A stretch of DNA of 64,000 nucleotides from Tubulanus polymorphus (GCF_964204645.1 NC_134027.1:7366485-7430484); one strand, 5' to 3'; counted from the first letter of the stretch, positions 35,373-49,621 are shown. The notes: a model not told the origin generated them from the sequence alone. Program-made: numbers and translations.

Positions 35373-36260
35373 TACGGCAACGATTACGATTACGATTACG
35401 ATTAGCTTTATTGACCAAATAATGCGAGTTATATAGGTATACAAATAATAATAAAGCAATTACAAGAGAAGATATAAAACGTAGGGTATACAGACATGAG
35501 AATACAAAAGGAAACACAACAACAACAACAAAAAAAACTGAATACATGTATTATCAAATCTCCGAAGTTGACCGCTAGTGCGGCGCCACTGGCTATGACA
35601 TGCGTTTAAATATACAATGTACAGTGTATTCGAGATCTCAGCCAAACTTAGTTTTAATGGAGTCATTTACAAAATCGATAATAGCTGGTAGAATTTCAGT
35701 GTCCCCGTGGCCATATGAAGCAATATAGATGAATTGATCTTCATGGCTCATATTATTTAAATTTGTATAGTCTAGTTTAGAGAACATACTTTTACGATGT
35801 GACTCTAATTCTGAACAATCCAGAAAAAAGTGACATTCGTCTTCAACAGATCCATTATTGCAAAATCTACAAGTTCTGTCGTTACGATCAAGCCTGTTAT
35901 GACGACCAATCTCAATATTCAAGAGAGCTTGTTCTCAATTTCGAGAATTCTCTCCTTTTGCTAAGAGGGTTACACAGGATATAGTTTTCCCGGCAACAGA
36001 AGTCTTTTTTGAACAAATTGTATGATTTAAGTTTACCATCATTGAGGGAGACGGGTGATTTCCAATTTAATTCATATTGATTAATGATATTTCTTTTAAA
36101 CATTTGGAGGAATGCATTATTACTAGTAAACATTCCTGTTGACTGATGGTCCCATACATAATTGAAGTTGAATACGGACAAACATTTTTCCATAAAGAAA
36201 CACCAGTTCTAGTTCGAGGAGAAACGGATATTCTCGGAGCAACCCCTTTCTCCATATTCT
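35373..36260 (-). mobile_element. 3' fragment of a second LINE family, frameshifted
   Basis: Minus-strand frames 35912-36193 and 35638-35922 read as the C-terminal end of a LINE ORF2, with NVEIGRHNRL-like sequence and a zinc-knuckle segment (CRFCNN ... ECHFFLDC). At least two frameshifts separate the pieces. The 3' end carries four tandem TAATCG hexamers (35381-35404), a simple-repeat tail. The element is 5'-truncated near 36260 and not functional. It lies between the divergent METTL4 and SNX14 genes. Confidence 0.75.
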
Positions 36261-36395
36261 CAGAGCTTTCTGACCCTCACTTGCCATTGCAATGGTGCAA
36301 ATATCAACATAGGCCTAAACACATCTAAATTATTTCTTAAATATGACTGCTGTTACTTAGAACTTCTATTTAGAGTAGCCTCGTAAATAAAGATA

Positions 36396-39300
36396 ATGAT
36401 GTTTGCCAGCAAAAGATGTTTGGTATTGGCGGTGTTTATGGTTGTCGGGGTGCTTTGCTGCTTCTTTAGAATGTTCAGGTATGGCGGTAGGCTGTCAAAT
36501 CAAACAAGTGAAACGTCAATCAAATTTTGTTACGGGACCACTATCCCCCCAACTCAACTTAAAATAAAGCTTGTTGGATAGTTTTTGGTTTTGCCATTGT
36601 TCTCCTATAGGGTGCTTTTGATGTTTTTTTTTAAGTTTAAGGAATATTATCATCGTATTCTGCAAGAGCCGTGACCTCTTGTATTGAATATGAATATTAT
36701 GAAGCAGTTAAAGGCCGCCAAATTCAGTGTACTGCTACTATGAATGTTGTTATTTTTCAGTTACATGCAACTATTGATGGTTATTTGGGGCTATTTAGCT
36801 GGTCTGCTGTGCGCTTATCAAGCATTTGGGTAAGATAATTACTGGAATATACCAGTAAATTTCTAACACACAGTCAAGTCCGCTTAATTGAACTTGACTG
36901 TACCAAAATCCATTTTATTTGCCTGATGTTAGAATAAAGGTCTTCTATTTTAAGTCACCGCACTGAGGTTCCAAATCTTTTGGTTTTCTTGGAGCGAAAA
37001 CGAAAGGTAAGATTGATAGAATTTGGTTGTAGATAAAAAATTTGTCTTTTCATATAAAAATAAGAATTTCGCATTTTAGGATCGATGTCAAGATGATGAT
37101 GAATTTTTGTTGTTGAAGAAAGTTTGTCCTGTCTGTGGGGAAAGGAACTGCCCTCGGCATAGGTAAGTTATGTCTACAACACTGACCTTGATATTCAATT
37201 TGAGAATTAAAAAAAGAACTTGATTTACTTGCCAAGGCGCCAACAATTTAACAGTATGTTAAACTTTTTAGGCCGGAGTTGAATATCCTGGCATTACAGC
37301 CATGGACAGATCTGAAACTTCCAAGTAGAATTGATACTGCTTTTGAAGAGGTATGTTTTGGTATTCCCATTGGCTACATGGAAATTAATTTCTTATTTGA
37401 TAAACCAAACATGTTTTTATTTCGATTTCAGCTTCTTAGTCTTGTTCTGAAAAATTTTGTATATACATGGTACAGGTAAGTAAAAGTAATAGAATGCGAC
37501 TAGGCAAATTTCTATGTTTTAGGCTAAGATGATGCCACTCGAGTTGGAGGTTTGGCTATATCTTTAATTCATAATTTGACAATATTTTATTCTGAAAAAT
37601 CGGCTTGATTTAATCAAAATGTAGAAGAATATTTTTCAGTTTTCCCCTACAAGCAGCAGCTAGGCCTAACTGTTATTCAATTTCTATGAAAATAATTCTC
37701 ATTTGTATTTGTCTGTAAGCTGTCGGTTCTTTCCATTTCCTACAGAGATATTAGTGATAATGAAGCATTTGTTGATGAATTACGGGCAAGCATGAGATTT
37801 ATGGCTGCAATACTATATAGGAGATTAAAAAAGGTATGTAAATACTATATAATAAATAAGGCGTTTGAAAAAACTGACACCTGATTTACTATTCAGATAT
37901 TTTCAAATGATGTTAATTCAAAGAGCTACCGTACTCCTATGAAGATGCTGACCATGGTTAAGCTTCTCATGACAAATTTATGGTATTGTTCGATATTATT
38001 TAAGATTGATTTGCCGACATTAGTTACTGAGAAGATGATAAATGCTGGTGTCAAACATTTACATTACTATCTTGAAGAACTCAAGAAAGGTTAGTCGTGA
38101 CATTGCAATGGTGAAGAAAATGAAGCTATTAATTGAATGACTTTTATATTTTTATCTTCAGGAGGAAAGAATAGCGATATCCAGCAAGCAATATTTGAAT
38201 CGCTGGGAACAAATTTACATATTGCTGTCCGTAATCGTAACACTGAATTGGATTATTTACGTAAACTTATAGAAAGTCTCTTCCCATACATTTTATCTAA
38301 ACAGTCTCTTAGATGCAGGTAAAAGGCTTGTTCTACCCTCTTTAAGTTGTACACTATTTAATTACATGTGTATATATTTACCTTTTTTTAATTTCACAGG
38401 TCATTGTGTTCATTATTGAGTGAGATATTATCCGGCTCTGTACTATTACCATTGATGGATTTACTAGCTGATCCTGATATCATTAACAAACTGATATTAC
38501 TTCTCATCGATGAGTCTCCAGTAAGTTAAATATTGCTATCAATAATCTTTTGAAATGATATATAATGCATTTTTAAGAGTACCTACCGTAAGTGATTATC
38601 AAATGTTGTTCGATATTCTGTACAGCAAGAAAAGCTGATTTGAATATAATTTTTGTAGCCACCAGTTTGCAATGATCCACTCTCAGATGATGTGACATTA
38701 CTCGCTGACTATGGTGTTCCACTTAGTAACAACAATTCGGTAAGAATGACCTAAAATCAGAAATATTTGTCATTTGAAGTTTCACTGATAGCAACAATTA
38801 CCTACAATTTTTCTGATTCCCTTTCATTTTTGGCGATAATCTCCGAGATGGCTATTATGTGGCAAGTCTATGACATTATTGCAACTGTTAATTTCAGTTC
38901 TTACGTATTGGAGGATTGGCGGATATTCTACAAAATCAAGACGCTTTATTCCCATTTATGCAGTTTTTGAAACAGGAAGCGTCTATCAATGTTCTAATGT
39001 TCTGTTTGGCTGCAGGTATGATAGATCTAATGCGATTTAGTTTGAGTACCGGTAACGGCTTGTTGGATTTCAAATCAAGTGAGAAAATTGTTTTGGATTT
39101 CAGATGATTTCAATCAGAAGATATTGAATCCGGACCTATCGCCTGTGACTAAACAACAGCTGCACACAGAAGCAAATGAAATGTATAACATCTATTTTTC
39201 TCCGTCTGCACCAGATAAGATACTCTTTGATGATGAAATCGTTCAGGAACTGAAAACAAGTTAGTTCTTCCTATGTTGAACCTGAGTAACCTTGCATAGA

Positions 39301-42300
39301 AATTCTGAAGAAGAAAATCAGTGAGTTAAAATAAAACTGCTCCGCGAAAACTACAAGTTTTGATGTGTGTATTTGCAGTCTGCGACTGTCCACCAAATGA
39401 GATCACTAAACTACAGAGAACAACTTGTTTATTTCGAGCTTATGAGCAGGCGTATAATCTACTTGAAAAAACGTTCCTACCCCTATTTCATCAAAGCGAC
39501 GATGTAAGTATTTTTTCATTCACCTTCACTTTTCATCCGTCGTCTATTCATTTGTTTGTCCATTTGCCCATCCATAGACAGAATACGGATATTTTGAGAA
39601 GTGATAAGAATTGTCTTGATATTTCAGTATTACATTTGGCTTTGTGGAAAGAGACATACATTTAGTTCGGTGCGTTCGGCTTCAAGGTATGTAATATCGA
39701 GGCATCAATTCTTTACAGCTTTTCACCAATTCTTAAATAATCATTTAAACTTTAATTTTGTACATATTATCTCATATATTATATGTGTAGTAATCAATAT
39801 CTAACTCATATATATATTTTTGTGCATAACTTCTGCTTCGTTTTGATATAAGCTTCATTTTTTCAATAATAATGAACTACCGGTAATAAAACTGCTGTCA
39901 TCATCTGTGTTGAACCTTTCTCTGCTAGTAGAATATAGATTACAAGCACAGTATCAAAATTTACATAGGAATATGCATTTATTTATTACTAGCTTCATAG
40001 AATATATATATGTATATTTCATTGTTGAGATGTAGGTCTGACTATGGTTCAAGGTGGTCACAGTTGCTATAACGTGATATTCAATCATACATATATATGT
40101 ACTGTTTTATGATTTTATCTCCAAAAAATGGATTTCTTTTTTTAAGCTCTTCGCTATCTCCGAAGCCCGCCAATGCTGTTAGGTAATGAAATGGTTGTAA
40201 CAAAAACATTTGTTGTATACACCCTAAAGTACATTTGTAGCTGTTTTTCCTAAACTGCCATTTTTGAATGTCTGTATATACGTGTACGGTATAGTGTAAA
40301 AGAAATTGAATAGCAATGAGGGGTGTGTCAATATTGGTCTCTGTCTTTGTTCTCCCAAATATACCTGATTTGTATCTTGCTCAGGAAAACATTGCCAATT
40401 GTCTTTCACTTTTAAACTCAAAGGTTCGGGTTAATGTGATTTCATGTCTTCATTTTCAAACCATTAATGAAACATTTTTGATGTGTAAAAAAACAAGAAA
40501 TTATTCACAAACAAAGTACATCTTTTGGGTCATTCATTAATTACGTATGTACACAAATTTAATCGCCGGAGATGCGTTGTGGGGCCATTTCACGGTCTCA
40601 TTCACAGAAGCATGAGAAGTCGTGAGCCAACCACCTAGTACAGAGAACGACGAGCTGCTACGCGGAACAGCGTGCTTTTGAAAAAAGCATAGAAAAACTT
40701 TTGTTTAGCAAAAGCCGCCCCTGCTGCCCCCGTTCTCTGTAAGTTCCCCGGCTCTGAGGTTGGATTGAAATACTTGGATATTATGCATATGTGATCAATG
40801 AACGATCCCTATCAAAATTTGTGGAAATGAAATCAATTAAAAATGTATTAGGTTCATTCTCCTTAAAATATATGTTTAGGTTGTGGTTAGGTTTGTGGAG
40901 AGGTGGTTTGGTGGAGAAATTTGTTGGTCGATGCATATTTGATTGTTTGTTTGACTTCGCATATTACAAAATATCAGGAAAATCTGTTGAGACTTATGTA
41001 TTGCATGGAAGCTTGGATAGGTATACATGTATTACTGTAATCCTTCTAATTTCTTTTTTTTCTGACGGTAGGAAAGCAAAGGCATCAGAACAGTTTGCTT
41101 TATCTAAAATTGGAAACAAATTGAAAGGAGTTTTCAGAAGTCAGACAGGTTTGTTGAAAAAAGCTTGCTATCGAAAAACTGATGATAAAATGGTGATAAA
41201 CCATGGAAAATCATTTTCAAAATATGTTTCTTAATTGTAACCAAGTGATATATATTGTTTTTAGTCGATGGAAAAATAGATCCTGATTTTCTGTTTACTG
41301 ACTCTGCTGAGGATATACTGGTAGGAATATGGATATATATGGCCTTTACTTGAATTTTTGAATTATTGATACATTTTCAAATATCATTTCAATTGTTAGC
41401 ATTTCAAATTACCATATCATTTAGAACGTAATGGCCAGCCACACACAGCCGGGATATACATGTATCGATGATAATCATGCATTTCTTTGCAGGCTGGAAC
41501 AGAAATCCCAACGGAACCATTCCTGGATGAAGAAGATGCAGAGCAGCCAATGCATGATTTGAGTGCATGGCGAGTAAATATACCTTGTATAGAAACCTCA
41601 CCGGACCCTGAAAATCTGAAAAAAGTCATCCATATGTTTTCGATAGAAGTTCGACGACTTGATGTCCTGGAACAAGGTTTGTGTATTGTAGTGAGAAAAT
41701 GTGTTAGTTACGGTATCACAAAAAATTCCTTTGACACATTATCATAACACCTTGGGATATCAGTAAGTATCAAATCAGATAAAAAAATATGTCGAAATTT
41801 TTCCTATTTTTAGATGAATTCCAATCATCAAATTGGACTGTTAATAGGTAAGGCATGTGGAGAATGATCAGACAAGAAAATTCACTCGCAGAAAAATGCA
41901 CAATTCTTTTAACCTTACAATTTCAGGAGATACAATGAGTTTTATGCAATGGAACAAAAACTTCGAGAATTTCATGGTAAGTCGTACTTAATTATTGATG
42001 TGTTTTCATTAGGTAGAATGTATACTGTATCACTATCTTCACTTACAGGTGAATTCCCAGATTGTAAGCCACCACCAAAGAAATCACTTGGCACAAAAAG
42101 CGCTGAATTCCTCGAATCGAAAAGACTCGTTTTTGAGAAGTACCTACAGGTAAATGGAAAATAGCCTGGTTTTCCCTTGTTTGATTTAAGATTCTTATGA
42201 GATGAAAAATTTTCACTTTGTGATCATAAATTGTAGAAATTATTGACGGTTCCAAAACTACGAGGAAGTCAATTATTGTTCACGTTTCTGACGTCTGAGG

Positions 42301-44201
42301 AGGAAATAACCACCAGTTTGTTGCCGGACATCAATTTTGGTAAAATGTTCAAATCTGTTCCGCTAAAATTGATCAAAGAGGTAAGAACAATGTTCGAAGA
42401 TTTGAGAGTTCAGTATTTGGATATCATTTATTGAGTTTCGTGAATTTTGTTGCTTTTCAGAAAGGGCAACATTTAGATCCATTTCTGAATTCATTTTTCA
42501 CGTCGACAGAAGCAGCTAAACCTCGACCAAGGTAGATACTAGCTATCTCAATGATTCCTGAGAAGGATTAGTCAATATTGCACAAGATTGATATGATTGA
42601 ATTATCTGTGTTTTAACCCTTTCAGTGCTGACTAATTAATACCCTATAGTGCTGAAGATAATTTGAAAATTTTCAAAAATTCCACCCTAGTGTGTTGAAC
42701 AACGGGAATACCACTATAGTGCGTCTACACTGCGGTGCGGTGTATCGTTAGTTACTAGTATTTCACTGTTTGACAGGTGCTACCATCTTTCAATAGAGAT
42801 AATTACTAATTACTAATTACATCAATACACCGCAGTGCGGTGTACTAGCAAAATCCATCACTGATTTATACACCGCACTGCGGTGTAGACGCACTGAAAG
42901 GGTTAATTCGAACTTTCACTTTGTGATCATGTAATTTCAGTAATGACGAAAAAGACAGTGATTCTGTGTCGATTTCTAGCGAAAATGTAAGTACTAACTA
43001 TTGTTGTAGTCTTAATGAAATCTGTACTATTATCTCCTCAGATACCGAACAAGTTTTACGATGGATGTATCCCCAATTACCGCAACACATTGGTCGCTAC
43101 CTTATCTAATAGGATTGCCTACATTGAAATCTGTATTATCATTGTAGCTAGCTAATCCAATGTATGAAAACAATGCAAATACAGATTTGCATCTGCCATT
43201 GCCTGAAAACACTAATGGAAATAGTATTACAGCAGATGTAGAAGGCATATTTGATACGATCAAGTATTTAGGTATGGCAACGAATAACGTTCATGATTGA
43301 CTATTGATTTCAAGTTTACTTCATTTGAAGAGTTCGCATTTTAATTGGTAAAAGAATGGTTATTGTAATTGTTTTACAGCCGAATCTGTTTTTGATGTGA
43401 AACCCTGGGTGAAAAAAGCCTTGGCTGCTTTCGGAATGGTGGGCAAACGATCGCTGGAACATTATATTGATTGGTTATTAGGACAGAAGTTTGACCAGGT
43501 TACAGCTGAGCATAGAGTTGTCTCTCTAATACATAGATTAAGAGGTAGAATGATAATTTCAATCATTTTGCTTTGATGTCTAACCCTTGATAACGCTGAT
43601 AATTTTTTTGTTGATTTCATTCTGTAGATGTTTTGTTCTTTGATGAAGAGGCTCCGAGGTAAGGGTGGTTGTATAATTGTATATTTGAAAACTTTCAGTA
43701 TCGTAAATTTTTTTGTTGCTCCATGAATTTGTTTTGATTTTATTTCTAGGACGGATAAAGATAAGATTGCACGCAAAGAAGCAGCTTTGAAAGGGCTGAT
43801 TGAGTACATTCCAAGTAAGAAATGCACAAAGCTTTGATGTTAATTTCATATACAGGGTAGCTCCGTTTTGAAAGCAGTCTCAATTTTGATTTACGGTATT
43901 GATTAACACAGTATAAGCCTAACTTTGATGTTGCAGAAATCGTGGTAATGTTGGTTGGAGAAAAAGTCAATGCGAATGGAGTGACTTTAGTATTTGGGGC
44001 AGTGCAAAATCCTAAACTTAACAAACAGGTAATCAAGTGATGAATATTGAAAATTCGATGAAGAATGCAGATTGTATTGAGCATTTTATCTATTTCCAGT
44101 TATGTTATACGTTGCTCGATTGTTTGTTGGCTGAAATATTTCCCGAATTGGCGGAAGTTGATCCAGAGTCTTCTGGGGCAACAACTCCAGTTAACATTTG
44201 A
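36396..44201 (+). CDS. SNX14: Sorting nexin SNX14 (PXA-RGS-PX-nexin C)
   Basis: A gene of some 23 small exons encoding about 880 residues. Exon 1 (36396-36478) and exon 2 (36761-36829) encode an N-terminal membrane hairpin ([15 protein letters not shown] and [14 protein letters not shown]). A cysteine pair follows ([14 protein letters not shown]), then the PXA domain ([42 protein letters not shown]). Next come an RGS-like domain ([25 protein letters not shown]), [12 protein letters not shown], the PX domain ([40 protein letters not shown]) and a nexin C-terminal domain ending LLAEIFPEL. The order and all landmarks match SNX14, an ER-anchored protein at ER-lipid droplet contacts. Stop TGA at 44199-44201. 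An intron of about 1.4 kb (39690-41070) and one with a piggyBac-type MITE stand out. The N-terminus is shorter than in vertebrates. Confidence 0.93.
42613..42906. mobile_element. piggyBac-type MITE, copy 1
   Basis: 294 bp including TTAA at both ends. Terminal inverted repeat CCCTTTCAGTGC at the left and GCACTGAAAGGG at the right. The TTAA target duplication and CCC start are those of the piggyBac superfamily. It contains internal palindromes of the type ACACCGCA-N-TGCGGTGT and no ORF. It lies in an SNX14 intron, inverted relative to the copy at 58692. Confidence 0.88.
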
Positions 44202-45139
44202 TAAAAAGATCCTGTATTCTAAGTCTTGACAATCTGTTCTTCGGAGGATCATTCGCTTGTTTGATCTATAAATGTAAAAAATCAGTATATCTAGAATTGT
44301 CTCAATCGTGAATTTAATCTCAAATTTAAATTTGAGTCTCTCAACCATGAATTGTATCATTCTGTTTGACCATTGGCATCAGTGATGAATAAACCTTGAG
44401 TAGGTTAGAAATGTAAAAAATGGAATTTTATGTTAATAATAAAAATGTTAGATTTATTTTAAATTATAGTTTTCTAGTTCTTTTTTCTGAAGCGTGATGG
44501 GTTTGCGATGGATTGTGATGATTCTTTGAAGTGCACTGGTCACAGCTGACAAGCTAGTCCGGTTCCCGCAACTTTTCAACGTGATCGGCTGGTGCTGCCA
44601 CCTTGCGACTTGACGAATATCTTGAGTCGATTGTCGAAGCGGAAAACATATATGTTTTAGCTAAATTCGTTTTAACGTATTTTTTAATACTAAGTCGTCG
44701 TCTGTCGTCACAGGATTTTTTACCGGAATAATTTCGACTACATGGAGCTTCAAATGGACGATTTAAGTTTGGATGATTAAGTGTTTTGAACTTGACAGAA
44801 ACAGTTTTTGGTTGCAGCAGCCAACAACGGCAGCAACAACAACAACAACCATCAAGCCGTTCTTCCGCGTTCCGAGTTTTGTTCGTGTAGACTGTAATAT
44901 AGTGTAATTGTCCTAATCCTACAGCTCTTTTTGTTTTGTGACGTTGCAAGTTGAATAATGGCTGTTGGTGAATTTGATGATGTACATTAATCTCTTGCTG
45001 CATTCACATAATGAGATTTTTGCCTGCTGGCTGGTGTCCGAACATTGGAGGTTCCATTGTTAATGTTGTACTAACTAACTAAAATACTGAATTGGTTGTG
45101 CTGCCTCATAATTAATGCAAAAACAGTAATATAGTCAAG
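44202..45139. other. Intergenic; SNX14 3' end and MBD gene promoter/5' UTR
   Basis: AATAAA-like signals follow the SNX14 stop near 44390 and 44440. A minus-strand frame at 44554-45003 is open for 149 codons and has protein-like stretches (APCSRNYSGKKSC, STIDSRYSSSRKV) and a poly-Cys run from a CAA-type repeat. I do not recognise it and give it a one in four chance of being a gene. The remainder is the probable promoter and leader of the MBD gene. Confidence 0.35.
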
Positions 45140-47122
45140 ATGGATGATTCACCTGATGATGTTGCGCTTGCAGAATCTGCTATGGATGATACAAGTGCCA
45201 GGTAGCTAATCGTAATGCCCCTGTATACTGTAAATCACTGATCCTTGCCCTGAATCACAGCCACCGGGGAAGGTTCCATGGGGGGCTCGTCGAATAAAGC
45301 TGGGGGTCGAAAAGCAAAGGACCCTAGAAAATTGAAAATATGTTTTCTTCTAAAATGTATCAGAGAAAGGTCATCCTTATTAACGAGATTCTTCCTTTTT
45401 TCTAGAATCTTCAGTAGAGCTTTGAAATGGACTGTGGTCCCAGCTTAATGCCACAACCCCTTGTATTTTGATCTTGCACATACACAGCTTATTTCAGATT
45501 TTGACTTGAAATAGTGTCATGAAAATCACATTTTTTACTCTAAATTACAGAGAAGATGAAGAGGACGGAATATTGGAACCGATGCAGTTTGATGATAGTT
45601 TACCCCCAGGTTGGGGAAGACGATGCGTTCAGCGTGCTGCTGGAGTCTCAGCTGGCAAATGGGATGTTTATTTGATCAGGTGATGGTCACATCTAAGATA
45701 ATTGATGCATTTCAACTGGATTTATTTATTATCGAATATATGTAGTATATGACTTAAATTGATGAATATACTAATATATCATCCTTTTGATATATTTTCA
45801 GTCCGGATGGGAGAAAGTTCAAATCGAGGGGTCAGTTACAGTCGTATTTCGATAGAAAAAATATCACAGAATATACGGCTGAGGATTTCGATTTCACCGT
45901 TCGAGGTCGTTCTAATTTTGGCCTGCGCGTCAAACGCCAAGGAGCAACGATCCCGGAAAATGCAGTTGATGAAAAAAAGAAGGTTTCAAAGAAAGGAAAA
46001 AAGGTTCCGAAAGTGAAGCCGAATGAATCGAAGAAATCCGTGTCGAAGATGCCGTCGTCGGCGGTTTCGTCATCAAAACTCGTCGTAAAGATGAATTTCA
46101 AGCAAACGCGTTCGCGTAAACAATTGAAACGAAAGAAGCCGGTGAAAAAAGCTAAAAATAAACCGCAGAATTTGAAAGATGGAGAATCGAGCGCCTCGTC
46201 GTCAGATGAGGAACCGGTCGAAGCTAAACGCGAGGTGAACGTGTTTGATCCGGTAGAATTAAAATCGTCGCCACGTAAACGAAAGTTAAGCGTCAAACTT
46301 TTAGAGTCGGAATCCGTTTCGAAAAAAATGATCGACGCCGCAACAAATGAGATCGTTAAAAAATCGAAAGTCAAAGTTAAGAAGAGTGAAAAATCAGAGC
46401 AAATTAGTGTCGGTAAACTGGAAATAACAGGACTTTCTAAACCGGTTGTTGGACAGGATAATCCTGATAATACGCTGAAGGTGTCTTTGCCGGTGAAAAA
46501 AGGTCCAAAAATAAAGGTTATCAAAGGTTATCATTCTCCTAATAAGAATGTGATTCTTCCTGCGCAGAAAGTGCAAACGGCTGAACCGAAAAAACGTGGC
46601 CGTAAAAAGGGATCGAAAAACAAAGTGAAGCGCGCCCCGAACACTTTAAAATCTTACACCAAGAAACAACAGAAAACTCCAGGATTGGCTTATAAACATT
46701 CGCAGAGCGAAATGGTTGCGTACAGTTTCCCGCAGGCGTCGATGCACGATAGACAATTATCGGATAACTACATCAGCGGGATTCACACCGGATCGCCGGG
46801 TGAACGAACGATCTTACGCGGTCCGAGCGGTTCGAAGGTCGAAACGGACATAATCAATGGACAGAAAGTGACGTACGTGACGATCTTGCCCGCGAAAGGT
46901 TCTGGTGAATATCTCGTACTAGATTCGGGGCATACGTACGCTAAAAAGCCGCGTTATATTATATCACGAACTCCGATTACAAGCACTACGACAATTGGTT
47001 CGTCTGCTAGTCCTTCGCGAGTTATCGTAACATCGTTACCTTCCAGTAAACCAATGTTGAGTTGTATTAAGCCCATACATGTTGGTCCCGTGGTTGATGT
47101 AGCTGCCTATGAAACTGTATGA
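45140..47122 (+). CDS. MeCP2/MBD4-like methyl-CpG-binding domain protein
   Basis: Three exons: 45140-45201, 45551-45679 and 45802-47122, encoding 503 residues. The methyl-CpG-binding domain spans about residues 40-100: [40 protein letters not shown] and [10 protein letters not shown]. Its core layout is closest to MeCP2 and MBD4. A long lysine-rich segment follows, then an AT-hook-like motif [12 protein letters not shown] near residue 335, as in the MeCP2 transcription-repression region. No DNA glycosylase domain is present at the C-terminus, unlike MBD4. The last 130 residues ([30 protein letters not shown]) are unfamiliar. It should be a nuclear reader of methylated CpG. The start ATG is the first in frame after in-frame stops. 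A 3' UTR of about 1.3 kb follows. Confidence 0.88.
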
Positions 47123-48450
47123 ATACTTCAAACAATAGTATGGTTTCGCTAATCCAGTATTGAAGAAAGAAGCCCTGGGCCGATTTCAGTCTTAGATTTA
47201 GATAATGAGCTAACTGGTTAATTGAAATAAGCTGAGGTATTCTGAAATCTCTGGAACGCCTGGAACCTGATTTATAGGCATTGTACTTCTTGTTGATTAG
47301 TTACCATAGTATGTAATCCACTGGTCTTAAAAACCAGTTCCAGAGTAATCGGTCCATCTTCCTGCACCCCTATTTATTGGGTTCATTGTTGTTTGTTCAC
47401 TAAGAAAAATGCACAAAAATATTGTCATGAGGTCCTCTAAAACTATGTGCCATACAATTGAACTGTTGCAGACTTTTATCTGATGACTCTTGTTATGATT
47501 TAGCTCTGGTTATTAAAGTTTATGTAGAAATTCTATATTTATGTACATAATGCGGCTATGGTACACTATTGGCTCTTCACGAATAGATGTACCAGTATAA
47601 GAAATTGCAACAGATGTGCATATTCTACTTCAATTTTTCAATTATACCTACTAGATGAATCTCGTCGAGAAAAAACCTGAAGTAGATTGGGTTCTAGCAA
47701 TATGAATATTTATATTACATCTGCAGCCATGGATGAAAGGTTCATGGTGGGTGTGGTCTAATCCATGTTGTCTTATAGATAAACATATACTGTATGTATT
47801 TCTAAATTTGTTCGTATACTTTTTGCATTTTTTAGCCCACTCATGCAGTCGCATTGTGAGTTAATTCAGGTGTTGATGCTTTGTTGCTGCGTTTGTCACT
47901 ATTGATATGTTACGAGTTTTTTTTTGATATGAAGTCAGATAACTTTTAGATTTCACTGCTACGAGCGGATGTGGCCATTTTTAATGGTTGCGTCGTTCGA
48001 GTTATGTCTCATTGTTTTACAGTATTCATACAGGAATTTTAATACACCTAGATTTGTATAGTGTAAAGCACTATGTACCTATGTTGTACTATTTGAGGCT
48101 CTCGGTCCATTAGTCTACGTGGTGTTAATAGAAGATACCAAGTTAATCAAGTATTGTTATGTATAATGAAGAAATTGATTTGTATGTTACCTTGAAAGTA
48201 ATCATGCATTACTGGCAAGTCGTAAAGGCTTTATTTGGACTATTTTCGGAATGAAACCTTCATTTTCAAATTGATGATGGACAATTGTCTTAATTTTTAT
48301 GGTTGGTTCAACTGTAATCATTAGTACATAATGTTGTATGTATGTTGTGCTTAGATTGGATAACCTACTAGCCCTGTTGTAAATAATACATTATACGGTA
48401 AATGTTGAATTATCTTGGTTATGTGAAATAAAGTTTCAAGTCGCTTCAGT
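47123..48450 (+). other. 3' UTR of the MBD gene with poly(A) signal
   Basis: AT-rich non-coding sequence. AATAAA at 48427-48432 is a good candidate polyadenylation signal. No ORF of interest. Confidence 0.5.
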
Positions 48451-49621
48451 TTTATGTCTTTATAATTCTGATATTTTGAGATGAAAAGTTGTGGCTTATT
48501 GACATGTTCTATTAATGGAATATTGGCGTGTAGCAAACCTATGGATAGATGATTTCTGGTTCTGTGGAAGAAGAGGCATGACTACATCTGGAAAGTCTCT
48601 ACTATGGACAAGTCTTTTAGGAAATCTCTTGGGACCCATTGTCAATAGTGCCGCTGCAATTGAAGTGCACTCATGACAGGTTTCTATTGCCCAATTGTGG
48701 CGGTACTTCTGCTTTTATTCTCACTGACAACAGTTCATATCCGGTCAGGTCATGATTGGGATTATCGACTGCAAAGCATATCATAAATGCCATCCATCCC
48801 CTCTGGAAAATTTGAGACTCGATTCCACAGCAAGTGTTGTTACCGGTAAGTTAACCACACTCCTAAATCCATTCCTACTAAACACTAAACTTGAATATCC
48901 CACGCCAAATTATATGATTTTCTGCCAGAGATGCAGAAAGCCCTTTGGCTTGCAAAATAAAATAAAACACTTTTTTCTTGATACATAATTTATTTCATTT
49001 ATTCATTGTATATAGATCTCAATATACACTATATTCAAAAATAATAAAACGTTAACATTCAAGAGAAGTCAATTACTCTAAACTGTAGCCATTACATGCA
49101 TATACACAATATAATATTCAATATCAATAATAATAATAATCCTGTTTATTTTACAACGAACTGAAGATGAATATATCGTTGGCACAGTTGTTAGCGTGAC
49201 AGCGCACGGAAAAAAATCTATATTACCTTTCTGACATGGCGGAAATTTTCCCGCATAAGGATGTCATAATTCGAAATGCTTCTTAAATGTATTACTTTTA
49301 AAGTATTGTGAAAATATTTTGCAGGAGTCTAATGCGGATTGAATCCATGGTGCCTACGTACTATTAGTAAAGTAGCACAATTAAAACAATAACAATTCAA
49401 AATTGTTCAGATTTTTATGGTAAAAATGCCCATCTTTTTGAGTTTTAAGTAAAGCACGTTTTATTAAAGAAAGGCACGTTCGCTCAAAATAGCAGCAGAC
49501 GTACACTTTTCTCAAATTCATTTTTCATTCATTGAATACGTGAGATTCACTGAATTTGGTCCGATTTTAATGATGTGTTGTATAAACAATAGAAAAGTCA
49601 TAGTTCCTCCCCTAGTACACA
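48451..49621. other. Intergenic and 3' UTR of the NR2C gene
   Basis: Nothing coding that I can support. A short ATA/AATAAT-rich run lies near 49120-49140. The right-hand part is the likely 3' UTR of the minus-strand nuclear receptor. Confidence 0.4.

Noticed and set aside
40636-40741. Short inverted repeat TACAGAGAACG / CGTTCTCTGTA in the large SNX14 intron
   Set aside because: Only 11 bp per arm and no second copy in the window; too weak to call an element or RNA gene.
45832-46524. 230-codon minus-strand frame opposite the MBD gene
   Set aside because: Phe/Ser-rich shadow of the Lys/Glu-rich coding strand.
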